DNA from: Gammaproteobacteria bacterium
GTDB taxonomy: Bacteria > Pseudomonadota > Gammaproteobacteria > Methylococcales > Methylomonadaceae
Assembly (NCBI GenBank): GCA_018830325.1
Contig: JAHJSQ010000077.1
Span: forward strand, 1-56,897
Reading direction: 5' to 3'
Length of the DNA stretch: 56,897 nt
Made by a program: the position numbers and the translations under genes. This document shows positions 29,141 through 37,383 of this stretch, piece by piece. The notes under the pieces were generated by a model. The model had not been told where the DNA came from. It made no database searches and worked only from the letters and a program-made list of their open reading frames with translations. Within the stretch, counting starts at the first letter, position 1. Each line of letters begins with the position of its first letter.

Positions 29141-29283
29141 ATAACTATGAGCGCAGAGCGCGGGAACGATAATTGCCGGGGGACTGAATAGTTACCAATA
29201 ACTTGTTATACGTTTGTATAGCGCTTTCGCTCACCAAAAAGGTTGGCGAGAATGTTTAAGGATTTAGTCGCAAATAACTTCCC

Positions 29284-29400
29284 TATTTTACGGAGGGTTC
29301 GGTAACTCGATTGGCAGGTGTCGGCGGCAGGGAGCGCTGCCGTTAAGCCCCCATGGACGGGTTCACGGCGTTCCTCGATAGATACATCCCATACCTTTTA
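29284..29400. repeat. core-repeat copy, family D-like
   Basis: GGAGGGTTCGGTAACTCGAT, then TGGCAGGTGTCGGCGGCAGG and ACGGGTTCACGGCGTTCC: a version of the shared repeat core without A or B ends. It lies between element B3 and the tRNA promoter. The whole 28796-29566 stretch holds no protein gene. Confidence 0.6.
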
Positions 29401-29478
29401 TTCTTAGACGGTTTTTCAATCAAAAGGGAGTAGGTTGAATTACTTTTTGAGTTTATTGTTAAAGATTAAAAAAATCTA

Positions 29479-29507
29479 TTGACGAAAGTCATGAGAGTCT
29501 TTATCAT
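29479..29507 (+). promoter_or_regulatory. sigma70 promoter of the tRNA cluster
   Basis: TTGACG at 29479-29484, a 17-bp spacer and TATCAT at 29502-29507. Both boxes are close to consensus at ideal spacing, and tRNA-Pro starts 60 bp downstream. Confidence 0.8.
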
Positions 29508-29566
29508 ACGCAGCTCTTCACGGGTGGATAGTTAGACAAGATTCGAACTCATTCACGAAGGTCAAT

Positions 29567-29643
29567 CGGGGTATAGCGCAGTTTGGTAGCGCGCCTGCTT
29601 TGGGAGCAGGATGTCGGGGGTTCGAATCCCTCTACCCCGACCA
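29567..29643 (+). tRNA. tRNA-Pro (TGG)
   Basis: 77 nt with CCA encoded. Acceptor stem CGGGGTA/TACCCCG, D-arm with AGCGCAG, anticodon stem-loop CCTGCTTTGGGAGCAGG with anticodon TGG, and T-loop GGTTCGAATCC. Confidence 0.96.
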
Positions 29644-29647
29644 TACT

Positions 29648-29724
29648 GCGCTTGTAGCTCAGCTGGATAGAGCATCGGCCTTCTAAGCCGAGGGTCGCAG
29701 GTTCGAGTCCTGCCAAGCGTGCCA
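29648..29724 (+). tRNA. tRNA-Arg (TCT)
   Basis: 77 nt with CCA encoded. Acceptor stem GCGCTTG/CAAGCGT, with G-T at the first pair. Anticodon stem-loop CGGCCTTCTAAGCCG with anticodon TCT; T-loop GTTCGAGTCC. It starts four bases after tRNA-Pro. Confidence 0.96.
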
Positions 29725-29748
29725 TCTCCTGTTGAAATACTTTTCTGT

Positions 29749-29825
29749 GGTGATCGTAGCTCAGTTGGTAGAGCCCCGGATTGTGATTCCGGTTGTCGCG
29801 GGTTCGAGCCCCGTCGTTCACCCCA
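29749..29825 (+). tRNA. tRNA-His (GTG)
   Basis: 77 nt counted from the extra 5' G(-1), which pairs with C73 as expected for tRNA-His; CCA is encoded. Anticodon loop TTGTGAT, anticodon GTG. The acceptor stem GTGATCG against CGTTCAC has one T-T mismatch at pair 5-68; all other pairs are canonical. Confidence 0.95.
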
Positions 29826-30004
29826 TCCAAATCTAACCCCTTCTCTCTCCCCTCCGCTTTCACATTGTCTACTGTGACACAAAACTGTGTCGACGGACGT
29901 TGCGCCATTACAATGCCTTTCAAAGCCGGTTTTCTCGCTGTTAGCCTTATATCTGCGTTGTATCTAGATTTTATCGATCATCGTTTAGACGCCTTCTTTA
30001 GTTC

Positions 30005-30112
30005 TGCCGAAATTTAAAGTGCGAAAGCTATAATCTTGCGGTTGTCGAGGGTGCAGAATTTAGCCCTGCCTGGCGTCTACTGACAGTTCCCCCGCACCGA
30101 ATTTTGATCTGT
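30005..30112. repeat. family B end remnants (B4)
   Basis: GCCGAAATTTAAAGTGCGAA at 30005-30024 and CACCGAATTTTGATCTG near 30095-30111 are both right-hand B ends in the same orientation, so this is not an intact element but leftovers of two. No gene is seen in the 29826-30147 gap. Confidence 0.55.
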
Positions 30113-30147
30113 AAAGAGCAGTATATCGTTTTGGAGAAACAGGAGTT

Positions 30148-31014
30148 TTACTCATCTTCTTTCAACCGGTGTCCGCAATATTTACAATAGACGGCGTCGA
30201 AGTCGTGGCCGGTCGCGCCGCAATCGGGGCACGGTCTGTTGTCTATTCGGCTTTGCTTTTGGCTTTTCATCAGTTCCGCGCTGTAAATGCCAGTCGGCAC
30301 GGCGATGATTCCGTAGCCCATGATCATGATAGTCGAGGCGAGTAATTGTCCTAATGCCGTTTGTGGCGAAATGTCGCCATAACCGACCGTGGTGATCGTG
30401 ACGATGGCCCAGTAGACCGATCTGGGAATACTTGTGAAACCGGCTTCGCTACCTTCGATGATATACATCAGAGCGCCGAATACCACGACCAGCGTCAAGA
30501 CCGTATACAAAAATACCGCAATTTTTCGAAAGCTATTGTTTAGTGCAATCAGTAGAACGTTAGCTTCGCGCATGTATTCGGATAACTTCAATACTCTGAA
30601 TATGCGCAGCAATCGTAAGATTCGCAATGTCAGCATATATCCGACGCCGGGAATCAGCAGTCCCAAATAAGTCGGCAGGATCGAGAGCAGATCGACGAAG
30701 CCGAAAAAACTACGTGCATACAGCAAGGGGCGGCGTACCGAAAGTAGGCGTAAAATATATTCGAGCGTGAATAACAGCGTAAAAAACCATTCCGATAAAT
30801 AGAGCAGTTGTCGATACTGATTACGTATCGTTTCGACGCTATCGAGCATAACTGCGACGATGCTGAGTAAGATCATGATGATCAAAACAACGTCGAAAGC
30901 CTTTCCTGCTTTGGTTTCAGCGCCGAAAATGATCCGGTTCAAGGTTTGCCGCCAAGCCGAGGTAGGGCTTTCTTCATGGGGGCGAGGGCGTTTCGAAGGC
31001 GGTTGAATGGTCAT
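30148..31014 (-). CDS. voltage-gated potassium channel with C-terminal zinc ribbon
   Basis: A 288-residue inner-membrane protein of the six-TM ion-channel family. Segment S4 is visible as LRILRLLRIFRVLKLSEYM, with Arg or Lys about every third residue. The pore has the K+ filter TITTVGYGD. The cytosolic tail ends in a four-cysteine zinc ribbon (CPDCGATG, then CKYCGHRL), an unusual addition for a bacterial Kv channel. The N-terminus is a short cytosolic, Pro-rich segment. It follows mxaC on the same strand, but 59 bp away and with an unrelated function, so operon membership is unclear. Confidence 0.92.
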   Translation of the reverse strand: MTIQPPSKRPRPHEESPTSAWRQTLNRIIFGAETKAGKAFDVVLIIMILLSIVAVMLDSVETIRNQYRQLLYLSEWFFTLLFTLEYILRLLSVRRPLLYARSFFGFVDLLSILPTYLGLLIPGVGYMLTLRILRLLRIFRVLKLSEYMREANVLLIALNNSFRKIAVFLYTVLTLVVVFGALMYIIEGSEAGFTSIPRSVYWAIVTITTVGYGDISPQTALGQLLASTIMIMGYGIIAVPTGIYSAELMKSQKQSRIDNRPCPDCGATGHDFDAVYCKYCGHRLKEDE

Positions 31015-31073
31015 GGCGGCGTTTTCGGGGTTTTAATAAATAAGAAGGCCTACTTTAGCCGCTAACAACAAGG

Positions 31074-32087
31074 CTATCGGTTGGAGAAAGAATTCGATTC
31101 GAATAGAAGGCGTTCGGACTTTATCTCGAAATAGCGGGCAAACAGCAAGATCAAAATACCGCTGATTGCCAGTAGATAACAATACTCTGCGAGGCTTTGC
31201 CGGGCTATCTTTTCGGTGTATTGAATCGGCTTGTTTTCGAGACGCCCGATTTCGTCGATGACGTTTTGAAGGGCTTCCGGGTTTTGGGCTTCGAAAGCTT
31301 TATACGGAATGCCGATGCTTTGGAAAAACTGATGCAGAAAATATTCCGGCGAGGTGGTTTCGTTTGCATTGGCCGGCTTGCTATCGAGAGGGAGGCTTCT
31401 ATCGTCGCGCAGATAAACCCAATACAGCATGACTTTGTATTGATGGAACAACTGGGCAAGCGTGCTTTGCGTTTCGAGATCGATGCGCGCGGCGCCGTCC
31501 GATACCAGTAAGATGACGCGCGATCCAGTCAACGGACGTTCCTGAAAATAGTCCAACGCCATCGCGAGACCCGGCGCGATGTTAGTGACGCCTCGGCCGC
31601 GCGATCGGGTCGCGTCGATCGCGGCCAGAGTCGCGGTTTTGTCTTGGGTCAACGGCATGACATGAATGGGCGCAGTGCTGAACGAAATCATGCCGAAAAA
31701 ATCGTCTTTTCTACGTTTGATGAAATCACCGAGTAAGTCTCGAGCAATCGCGATTTTGCTTTCTTTTGCCGCACCGCCGAAATAACGGCCGGCGAAGTTT
31801 TCGTTCATGCTCGCGCTTCGGTCGAGTAGGATGACGATTTCGGCGCCCTGGCCGAGTCGTTGCACGGTTTGCTCCTTGAGATAGGGCCCCGATAGCGCAA
31901 TCAGCAACAACAGAATGACGCCGGCGCCGGTCAACTTCAATAGTGTAAACAACAAAAACGACAAAGGGTCGAACGGTAATATCGACAGGCTTGAGTAACG
32001 CAGTGCGGGTAAATGCTTACCGAAAAACGACAGTAAGGCCAGCGGTGAAAACAGCAATACCCACGGATGACTTAGCGCTAAATCCAT
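31074..32087 (-). CDS. mxaC: MxaC-like von Willebrand factor A protein
   Basis: A 337-residue membrane-anchored VWA protein. Two N-terminal hydrophobic segments (about residues 5-24 and 42-68) and one C-terminal segment (YLLAISGILILLF) frame a VWA domain with the metal-binding MIDAS motif LLDRSASMNENF. In methylotrophs mxaC lies after mxaA in the mxaRSACKLD set, which is required to load the metal into methanol dehydrogenase. Here the order R-S-A-C is kept, with mxaA overlapping by 10 bp. The generic BatA-type family has the same fold; the neighbours are what favour MxaC. Confidence 0.75.
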   Translation of the reverse strand: MDLALSHPWVLLFSPLALLSFFGKHLPALRYSSLSILPFDPLSFLLFTLLKLTGAGVILLLLIALSGPYLKEQTVQRLGQGAEIVILLDRSASMNENFAGRYFGGAAKESKIAIARDLLGDFIKRRKDDFFGMISFSTAPIHVMPLTQDKTATLAAIDATRSRGRGVTNIAPGLAMALDYFQERPLTGSRVILLVSDGAARIDLETQSTLAQLFHQYKVMLYWVYLRDDRSLPLDSKPANANETTSPEYFLHQFFQSIGIPYKAFEAQNPEALQNVIDEIGRLENKPIQYTEKIARQSLAEYCYLLAISGILILLFARYFEIKSERLLFESNSFSNR

Positions 32088-32998
32088 CGATTACTCCTTT
32101 CGAGTTTCCGATATAGCAAGCACAGTTTCTCGACTTGAGCCGGACTTATTGCCGATGATTCGCTAGCGGCATCGGCAAAGAAGAGTTGCCGCGAAATGGC
32201 GAATAAAGCTTCGGTCTTTTCTCGAACCGGTAAAAATTTCGGATGACGTTGAAAAAAGTCCGGCAATTGTCCGGCAAAGAGTGTTTCGCCGGCCAGTTCA
32301 TTCAAGGCATGATGAAAGCATTGCAAGGCTTGTAAGCTGACCGCTCTCGATTGTGGCAACTTTTTGAGTTTTTTGATTTCCCGGCAGGCTTTGCCGAATG
32401 AGCCGCTGTAACGTTCGAGAAACGGGATTTTGCCGTAAAACCACACGATATAGAGCAATATAATCGAAGATACCCCGAGCAAATAAGTCAAGGCGCGGCG
32501 GTGCGAAGTCGTATCGATTAGGCGCGGCGGCGCTTCCGATTCGGGCTCGATGTCGCGATCCGCTTTGTTTTTTGGAATCAGCGGATGATAACTGAAAGTC
32601 CAAGGCGGAAGCGTTTCAATTTCGGGCTTGCCTCGGTGCATGAAGCGAATCGGCAATGGTGGGATCGTCAATTCCTCGGTGGCGCGCACGCTCTTGAAAA
32701 CCTGATAGGTGATCGCAAGCGAGTGGTCTTTCTCTGGCTTGCTTGGTATTGATTCGATACTATAAAGCCTAAGCCACTCGTTGATCGGGCCAGGGGTCGG
32801 CAGAAAGCCGGATTCCAGTGTATAGAATAACGGTACCCCGATATGGGCCGTCAAGGTGATTTTGTCGCCAAGGCTGTAGCCGTAGTTGCGCGGCGTATCG
32901 AGTTCGATTTCAATGTTGGCCGCGTTTGCGGTCATGGCGCCCGATAAATACAGCAATAGCCATAAGTAAAAATGAGCTAAGGAACGAGCATGAAACAA
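32078..32998 (-). CDS. mxaA: MxaA-like membrane protein; start inside a repeat element
   Basis: About 306 residues. IEIELDTPRNYGYSLGDKIT, followed by LPTPGPINEWLRL, matches the start of MxaA proteins, which are needed for methanol dehydrogenase maturation. One TM segment (YLLGVSSIILLYIVWF) follows the periplasmic domain, with a soluble tail of about 120 residues after it. The frame stays open through family A element A3 up to an ATG at 33211, but those residues are repeat sequence. I favour the TTG at 32998: it yields a plausible signal peptide (MFHARSLAHFYLWLLLYLSG, then AMTANA) whose first residues come from the element's end. No Shine-Dalgarno is obvious, so start and expression level are uncertain. 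Confidence 0.72.
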   Translation of the reverse strand: MFHARSLAHFYLWLLLYLSGAMTANAANIEIELDTPRNYGYSLGDKITLTAHIGVPLFYTLESGFLPTPGPINEWLRLYSIESIPSKPEKDHSLAITYQVFKSVRATEELTIPPLPIRFMHRGKPEIETLPPWTFSYHPLIPKNKADRDIEPESEAPPRLIDTTSHRRALTYLLGVSSIILLYIVWFYGKIPFLERYSGSFGKACREIKKLKKLPQSRAVSLQALQCFHHALNELAGETLFAGQLPDFFQRHPKFLPVREKTEALFAISRQLFFADAASESSAISPAQVEKLCLLYRKLERSNRWI

Positions 32999-33219
32999 TT
33001 TAGACAACTGTTGGAAGGGGGGGCGGTGGCTCGCTTGGCAGGTGTCGGCGGCAGGGCAGATTTTTGCTCCTGCAAAATCTGCATTCATGCCATCCATGGC
33101 AATCTTATAGCCGCCCGCCGTCAAGCCTACACGGACGTATTCACGGCGTCCTGTCAAGCGAGTCACCGAACCTCCGCAAAGCCTGCTAATTGTAGAAGTT
33201 ATTTTGTGCATATTCCTAG
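32977..33219. repeat. MITE-like element, family A (copy A3)
   Basis: About 243 bp, in the opposite orientation to A1 and A2. Left end CTAAGGAACGAGCATGAAAC, right end the inverse of TAGGAATATGCACAAAATAA. The core is lengthened by about 50 bp containing CAGATTTTTGCTCCTGCAAA. It lies wholly between mxaS and mxaA and reaches into the likely start of mxaA. Confidence 0.78.
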
Positions 33220-33223
33220 GTGT

Positions 33224-34057
33224 TTATTGTTCATAGAAATAATGGGTGAGCTGATCGGCCTGAAAGGTGTCGTCGAGAAAAAACGCTTGGCGGCCGTAGC
33301 GCGTAAACAAATGCTTGAGCCGTTCTTGCCGGTCTTCGAATGTCGCGATGATTTTGCGTTTCAGCGTCGGACGCATCAGTAATTGCCGGTCTTTACCGGT
33401 TTCCGGGTCTGCCAGGCGCACCAGGCCCCATTCCGGCAGATTACGATACTCTTGGGGATACCATAATACGACAGGGATCACGTCGTGTTTCAACAGCGAA
33501 TCGAAAATCTCGGCGGTTTCATGCAATGGAAAATGAAAGTCGGAGACTAGAAAAATCAAAGAGCGATGCCGAGGGCAATGTTCGGCGATCGAGAGCAGGC
33601 TTCGGCAATGGCTGTCGTCGGGGTCGAATTGCCCGAGCCGGTCTACAAGTTCGGCGGCGCCGCCTTTATACCAGCGCGGCGGTAGATGAAAGTCCGGCAG
33701 TAAATCCTGTCCGCAGCCGAAAAAGCCGAAATGATCGCCGCTGCGATAGGCCGAATAAGCCGTCAATTCGGTAAACCGTGCCAAGGTTTTCATTTTGCCG
33801 TGAAAGCTCATCGATGCCGATAAGTCTGCAATGATGTTGACCGAAATCAAGCCGCGCTGGCGAAAAGTCCTGACCATGAATTGGCCGAACGGGTCGAGCA
33901 GACTGGCATGAATATCGATATTGTGCGCTTCGGGACGGGCAATCAACGGCGCATGCCCGTGAAACTCGTGTTCGCCGCCGCTGTGTTTGCCGGCATGACG
34001 GCCAGGGTGCGCGCTCGCGGTGCGCCAAGGCAGTTGATAATGAAATTCTTCGAGCAT
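33224..34057 (-). CDS. mxaS: MxaS-like DUF58 protein
   Basis: A 277-residue cytoplasmic protein of the DUF58/MxaS family, with a VWA-like core: VNIIADLSASMSF resembles a MIDAS loop, followed by FTELTAYSAYRSGDHFGFFG. In methylotrophs MxaS works with the MoxR-type ATPase MxaR in methanol dehydrogenase assembly, though the mechanism is not established. The His-rich N-terminus (HAGKHSGGEHEFHGHAPL) could bind metal; that is only a composition remark. A heptanucleotide array sits 16 bp upstream of the start and no clear Shine-Dalgarno is seen. Confidence 0.8.
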   Translation of the reverse strand: MLEEFHYQLPWRTASAHPGRHAGKHSGGEHEFHGHAPLIARPEAHNIDIHASLLDPFGQFMVRTFRQRGLISVNIIADLSASMSFHGKMKTLARFTELTAYSAYRSGDHFGFFGCGQDLLPDFHLPPRWYKGGAAELVDRLGQFDPDDSHCRSLLSIAEHCPRHRSLIFLVSDFHFPLHETAEIFDSLLKHDVIPVVLWYPQEYRNLPEWGLVRLADPETGKDRQLLMRPTLKRKIIATFEDRQERLKHLFTRYGRQAFFLDDTFQADQLTHYFYEQ

Positions 34058-34072
34058 CGTTGGCGTGTGGTA

Positions 34073-34100
34073 GTAAGCGGTTAGTAGTGAGCAGTGAGAG
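34073..34100 (+). repeat. heptanucleotide array between mxaR and mxaS
   Basis: Heptads GTAAGCG GTTAGTA GTGAGCA GTGAGAG on the plus strand, four units, 16 bp upstream of the mxaS start. Same family as the arrays at 24374, 44165, 46383 and 52241. Confidence 0.7.
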
Positions 34101-34174
34101 GAAAAATAAATAATAAAATTCTTAGAACATCATCCGATTAAGTTTCGCGTACAAATGGACTGGAGCAAATTTTC

Positions 34175-35191
34175 TTAGGGCGCTGCTACCTGCTGCAGTA
34201 TTTTTTGGCTGAGCTGTTCGGCGAGCAGTGTGCGTCTCAATTCGTAAGTTGGATTGAAAAACACCCGGTGCGCGATCGTTTCATGAAAAATTTCGCGGAT
34301 GTCTTCCGGTAAGACGTGCGTACGTCCGTTCAGCCATGCCGTCACGCGCGCCGCGCGCATCAGCATTCCGGCGCCGCGTGCGCTGGCCCCCGCCAGGATT
34401 AGCCGGTCCATGTCGACGTTGTCCAATACAATCGAAAAGTCTTTCGGAAAGCGGGTCGCCTGCCAAAGTTGCAAGGCATAATTTTGCAAGGTTTCACTGG
34501 CTTGAATGTGATGCTGAATTTGCCGGCTGATATCGTTCAATTCACGGTAGGGGAGGATGCCCGGCTGTATCGTCTCGATCAATGCGTCGACATCGTAGAA
34601 TCTCGGATTGAACATCAATTCGCGCTGCAGGGCCGGGTCTTCCGGTGTTTCGATCTTTAGCTCCATCATGAAACGGTCGCGGGCCGCGGAGGGTATTTCG
34701 AAGGTTTCGTCTTTTTCGACGCGGTTGCGGTCGGCGAAGACCTGCAAATGTGGGAAGTAATGTTCGCGGTTGAACGCCGTGACCGATTTTTCGGCCATCA
34801 CGCGCAGCAGCAATGAATGGACCTGGGGTCTAGCGCGGTTGACTTCGTTGAAGAAGAAGGTCGACAGCTCCTCGCCATGTTTCAATATCGGGCCGGGGTC
34901 GACCTGCGGTTTGCCGGCTTCGTTGATGTAGGTGTGGTAGACCAGGTCGTTAGGCATCAAGTCGATCGTGCCTTCGATGCGCTCGTAGGCGCCGCCAATG
35001 CCGCGTGCAACGGCTCTAAGCAAGGTGGTTTTTCCGACTCCGACATCGCCTTCGAGCATCGCATGGCCGCGCGCGAATATCGCGGTCGTGACGAGTCGTA
35101 CCGGGCGTTCGAGCCCGATTACGGCTTTGTTGATTTCCTGTTCGAACAGTGCGGCGCGGTTATGCCAATCGGCTAGGTTTCGGTCGGTCAT
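34175..35191 (-). CDS. mxaR: MxaR/MoxR-type AAA+ ATPase
   Basis: A 338-residue MoxR-family ATPase. Walker A is LEGDVGVGKTTLLRAVARG and Walker B is STFFFNEVNRARPQ, with sensor and arginine-finger regions following. MoxR ATPases are thought to be chaperones that insert metals or assemble complexes with VWA partners. Here the partners (DUF58, MxaA-like and VWA proteins) lie directly downstream in the mxaRSAC order. The gene is preceded by a 200-bp gap without repeats, which may hold the cluster promoter. Confidence 0.85.
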   Translation of the reverse strand: MTDRNLADWHNRAALFEQEINKAVIGLERPVRLVTTAIFARGHAMLEGDVGVGKTTLLRAVARGIGGAYERIEGTIDLMPNDLVYHTYINEAGKPQVDPGPILKHGEELSTFFFNEVNRARPQVHSLLLRVMAEKSVTAFNREHYFPHLQVFADRNRVEKDETFEIPSAARDRFMMELKIETPEDPALQRELMFNPRFYDVDALIETIQPGILPYRELNDISRQIQHHIQASETLQNYALQLWQATRFPKDFSIVLDNVDMDRLILAGASARGAGMLMRAARVTAWLNGRTHVLPEDIREIFHETIAHRVFFNPTYELRRTLLAEQLSQKILQQVAAP

Positions 35192-35395
35192 TGTGGTGTT
35201 TAGTTTAAGTGCTGTTGTTAGAATTAATTGGGCAAAGGTTAACCGGATATGGATTTTGAGTGAAGCTTTAGTTCCTTGGTAAGACGGAGTGCGCTGTCCT
35301 TCACCTTTCGACCGTGGTCAAAACATATCGAAACGTTCGTGTCAGGAAGTGGAAAATAAAGTCATCAAAGCCTGTTTGTCAATGAATTGCTCCAG

Positions 35396-36163
35396 TCAAT
35401 GCCGAATTCTAACCGGTGCAATCGCAAAGAAGATAAGAAAGCTGAAAAAAGAAACGATGGCCAACCATTTAGTTAGGCCGTAAAGTTTGCGAATGCCCCG
35501 ATTGGCTTTTTTGACGATTTCGAATTCCTCCAAGTAAACCGTTTCGCAGGCGCCGTTGCCGGTGTCGTCTCGGGTAATGCTGGTGCCGCGAAAGAAATTA
35601 TTGCTTTTGTTGGCATATTCGGCCAATACGCCCTTGAAACGGATATGATCGCCCGGTTCTGCGGACATCAGCGCTTTTTTGATGCGGTCGTCGTTGGTCA
35701 GTAAATGATTGTTCGACAGTGCGTTCATCTTGAATAAAGCCCCGGTCTCGTAGTCTTGCCAGGAAGCCCAGCATGTCCAGCTATCGTTATGAAACTTCAT
35801 TTGCCGGTAAACGCCGGAACCGACATTTTTACCCCAGATCACGCATAAGTCGCGAAGGTTTATAAAATCATGCCAGCGTTTGTGGTGCCAGATGTTGGTG
35901 AAGGCATCGGCGTCGCTGTAACTGACGACGACGCCGTGTAGCTCATAGTCATACAAAGGCGTGATCGTATATTCCTGATCGTTGACTCGGCTCTTGAACG
36001 GCTCGGCCTTTATCTTGGCTTGAGCCGGTTCTTCGAGATAACCGAGATCGTAAAAATTCGGCTCCGGTAAATGGTCTTTTTTGAAATAAAGCAGGACTGT
36101 CAGTAATGCGCTGACGATGAAAACCCATTTGAATAGCTGCTCGAAAAAGGAACTGGTAGCCAT
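35396..36163 (-). CDS. conserved-looking two-TM protein of unknown function
   Basis: I do not recognise this 255-residue protein. It has an N-terminal membrane segment (about residues 12-26), a central soluble domain of about 190 residues with many Trp, Tyr and His (NIWHHKRWHDFINLRDLCVIWG, SWTCWASWQDYE) and a C-terminal segment (LAIVSFFSFLIFFAI). The layout places the middle domain between two membrane anchors, probably in the periplasm. It lies upstream of mxaR on the same strand across a 204-bp gap, so a link to that cluster is possible but unproven. Codon use looks like that of its neighbours. Confidence 0.7.
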   Translation of the reverse strand: MATSSFFEQLFKWVFIVSALLTVLLYFKKDHLPEPNFYDLGYLEEPAQAKIKAEPFKSRVNDQEYTITPLYDYELHGVVVSYSDADAFTNIWHHKRWHDFINLRDLCVIWGKNVGSGVYRQMKFHNDSWTCWASWQDYETGALFKMNALSNNHLLTNDDRIKKALMSAEPGDHIRFKGVLAEYANKSNNFFRGTSITRDDTGNGACETVYLEEFEIVKKANRGIRKLYGLTKWLAIVSFFSFLIFFAIAPVRIRH

Positions 36164-36340
36164 GGTTCAGATTGGTCGTAAAAATTGAAATTATAGTCCA
36201 ACCGTTAAAATGCCTGATATATAGAAGGGCTATTTTTTACTGCAACGGTTCCCATTCTAAAAGGCTTTCTTCAATAAGTCTCATTTAAACGATAGCGTTT
36301 GTTTATTGCGCACTCCAAGGCTTCTGTGTATGCTCCGTGC

Positions 36341-36811
36341 ATGCAAATACAACTGATTACTATCGGCAATAAAATGCCGGCTTGGGTACAATCCGGTTAT
36401 GATGAATACGCTAAGCGACTGCCGAGAGAGTGCGAATTGGTGCTCAAGGAGATTCCGCCGGGCAAGCGGGGTAAAAATAGCGATTCGGCCCGTATAGTCA
36501 AGGACGAAGGCGATAAAATGATCGCGGCAATCGCCAAAGACGCGCATGTCGTGACCTTGGACGTCCTCGGAATACCTTGGTCGACGCCGGAATTGTCGGT
36601 TGCCTTGAAACGATGGCTCGAAAGCGGGCGGAATGTCGCCTTATTGGTCGGCGGACCCGAAGGATTGTCCGATGATGCGAAACAATTGGCGCGCGAATCC
36701 TGGAGTCTGTCCAAGCTGACTTTTCCGCATCCATTGGTGCGTGTGATTGTTGCCGAACAGATTTATCGCGCCTGGAGTATTTTAAATAACCATCCCTATC
36801 ATCGCGAATGA
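36341..36811 (+). CDS. rlmH: 23S rRNA (pseudouridine-1915-N3)-methyltransferase
   Basis: A 156-residue SPOUT methyltransferase that methylates pseudouridine 1915 in helix 69 of 23S rRNA. I start it at the ATG at 36341 ([16 protein letters not shown]); 14 more codons upstream are not family-like. Motifs are [39 protein letters not shown] and [18 protein letters not shown], which ends the protein as in E. coli RlmH. It overlaps maf by four bases. Confidence 0.96.
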   Translation: MQIQLITIGNKMPAWVQSGYDEYAKRLPRECELVLKEIPPGKRGKNSDSARIVKDEGDKMIAAIAKDAHVVTLDVLGIPWSTPELSVALKRWLESGRNVALLVGGPEGLSDDAKQLARESWSLSKLTFPHPLVRVIVAEQIYRAWSILNNHPYHRE

Positions 36812-37383
36812 GTGTGCAAATCCTATTGGCTTCGGCGTCTCCGCGCCGTCAGGAACTGTTAACGCAAATCGGAGTCAGTTTTAAGGTGTTTCCGGTCGAT
36901 ATCGATGAGACGCCTTACTCAGGTGAGGCGCCTTTGTCTTATGTTCGACGTATCGCTGCCGAAAAATCGGCCGTAGCACTGGAGCGGAGTGGGGCAAGGC
37001 TGCCGATTCTGGCCGCTGATACGGCGGTGATCTTGGGCGGACGGATTATGGGCAAGCCGAAGGATAAGGCCGATTGCCTGGCCATGCTTCGCTTTTTGTC
37101 GGGACGGACGCATCAGGTCTTTAGCGCAATATCGCTCAGAGGCTTCGAACACTGGCAAGCCGTCAATGTTACCGAGGTCAGTTTTCGTGATATCAGCGAA
37201 GATGAAATCATCCGCTATTGGCATAGCGGCGAGCCAGTCGATAAGGCGGGTGCTTATGCGATTCAGGGTTTAGGCGGCGTGTTCGTCAAATCGATTACCG
37301 GCAGTTTTAGCGGCGTGGTTGGTTTGCCGCTGTTCGAGACGGCTGAACTTTTAGCGAAACAAGGGATAACGATTTTCAAATGA
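36808..37383 (+). CDS. maf: Maf-family nucleoside triphosphate pyrophosphatase
   Basis: 191 residues. Maf proteins hydrolyse non-canonical or pyrimidine nucleoside triphosphates and are linked to septum control. The N-terminal [13 protein letters not shown] and central [20 protein letters not shown] are the family signatures, and [13 protein letters not shown] follows. Its four-base overlaps with rlmH and rng show a tightly coupled operon. The DTAV pocket suggests the YhdE (dTTP/UTP) subtype. Confidence 0.94.
   Translation: MSVQILLASASPRRQELLTQIGVSFKVFPVDIDETPYSGEAPLSYVRRIAAEKSAVALERSGARLPILAADTAVILGGRIMGKPKDKADCLAMLRFLSGRTHQVFSAISLRGFEHWQAVNVTEVSFRDISEDEIIRYWHSGEPVDKAGAYAIQGLGGVFVKSITGSFSGVVGLPLFETAELLAKQGITIFK

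Noticed and set aside
29549-29923. Minus-strand ORFs across the tRNA cluster, with GLEPATLGLEG and GFEPPTSCSQSRRATKLRYT
   Set aside because: These are translations of the complementary strand of three tRNA genes, a well-known annotation artefact.
35192-35395. Riboswitch or attenuator before mxaR
   Set aside because: No conserved riboswitch core or strong hairpin is visible in the 204 bp.
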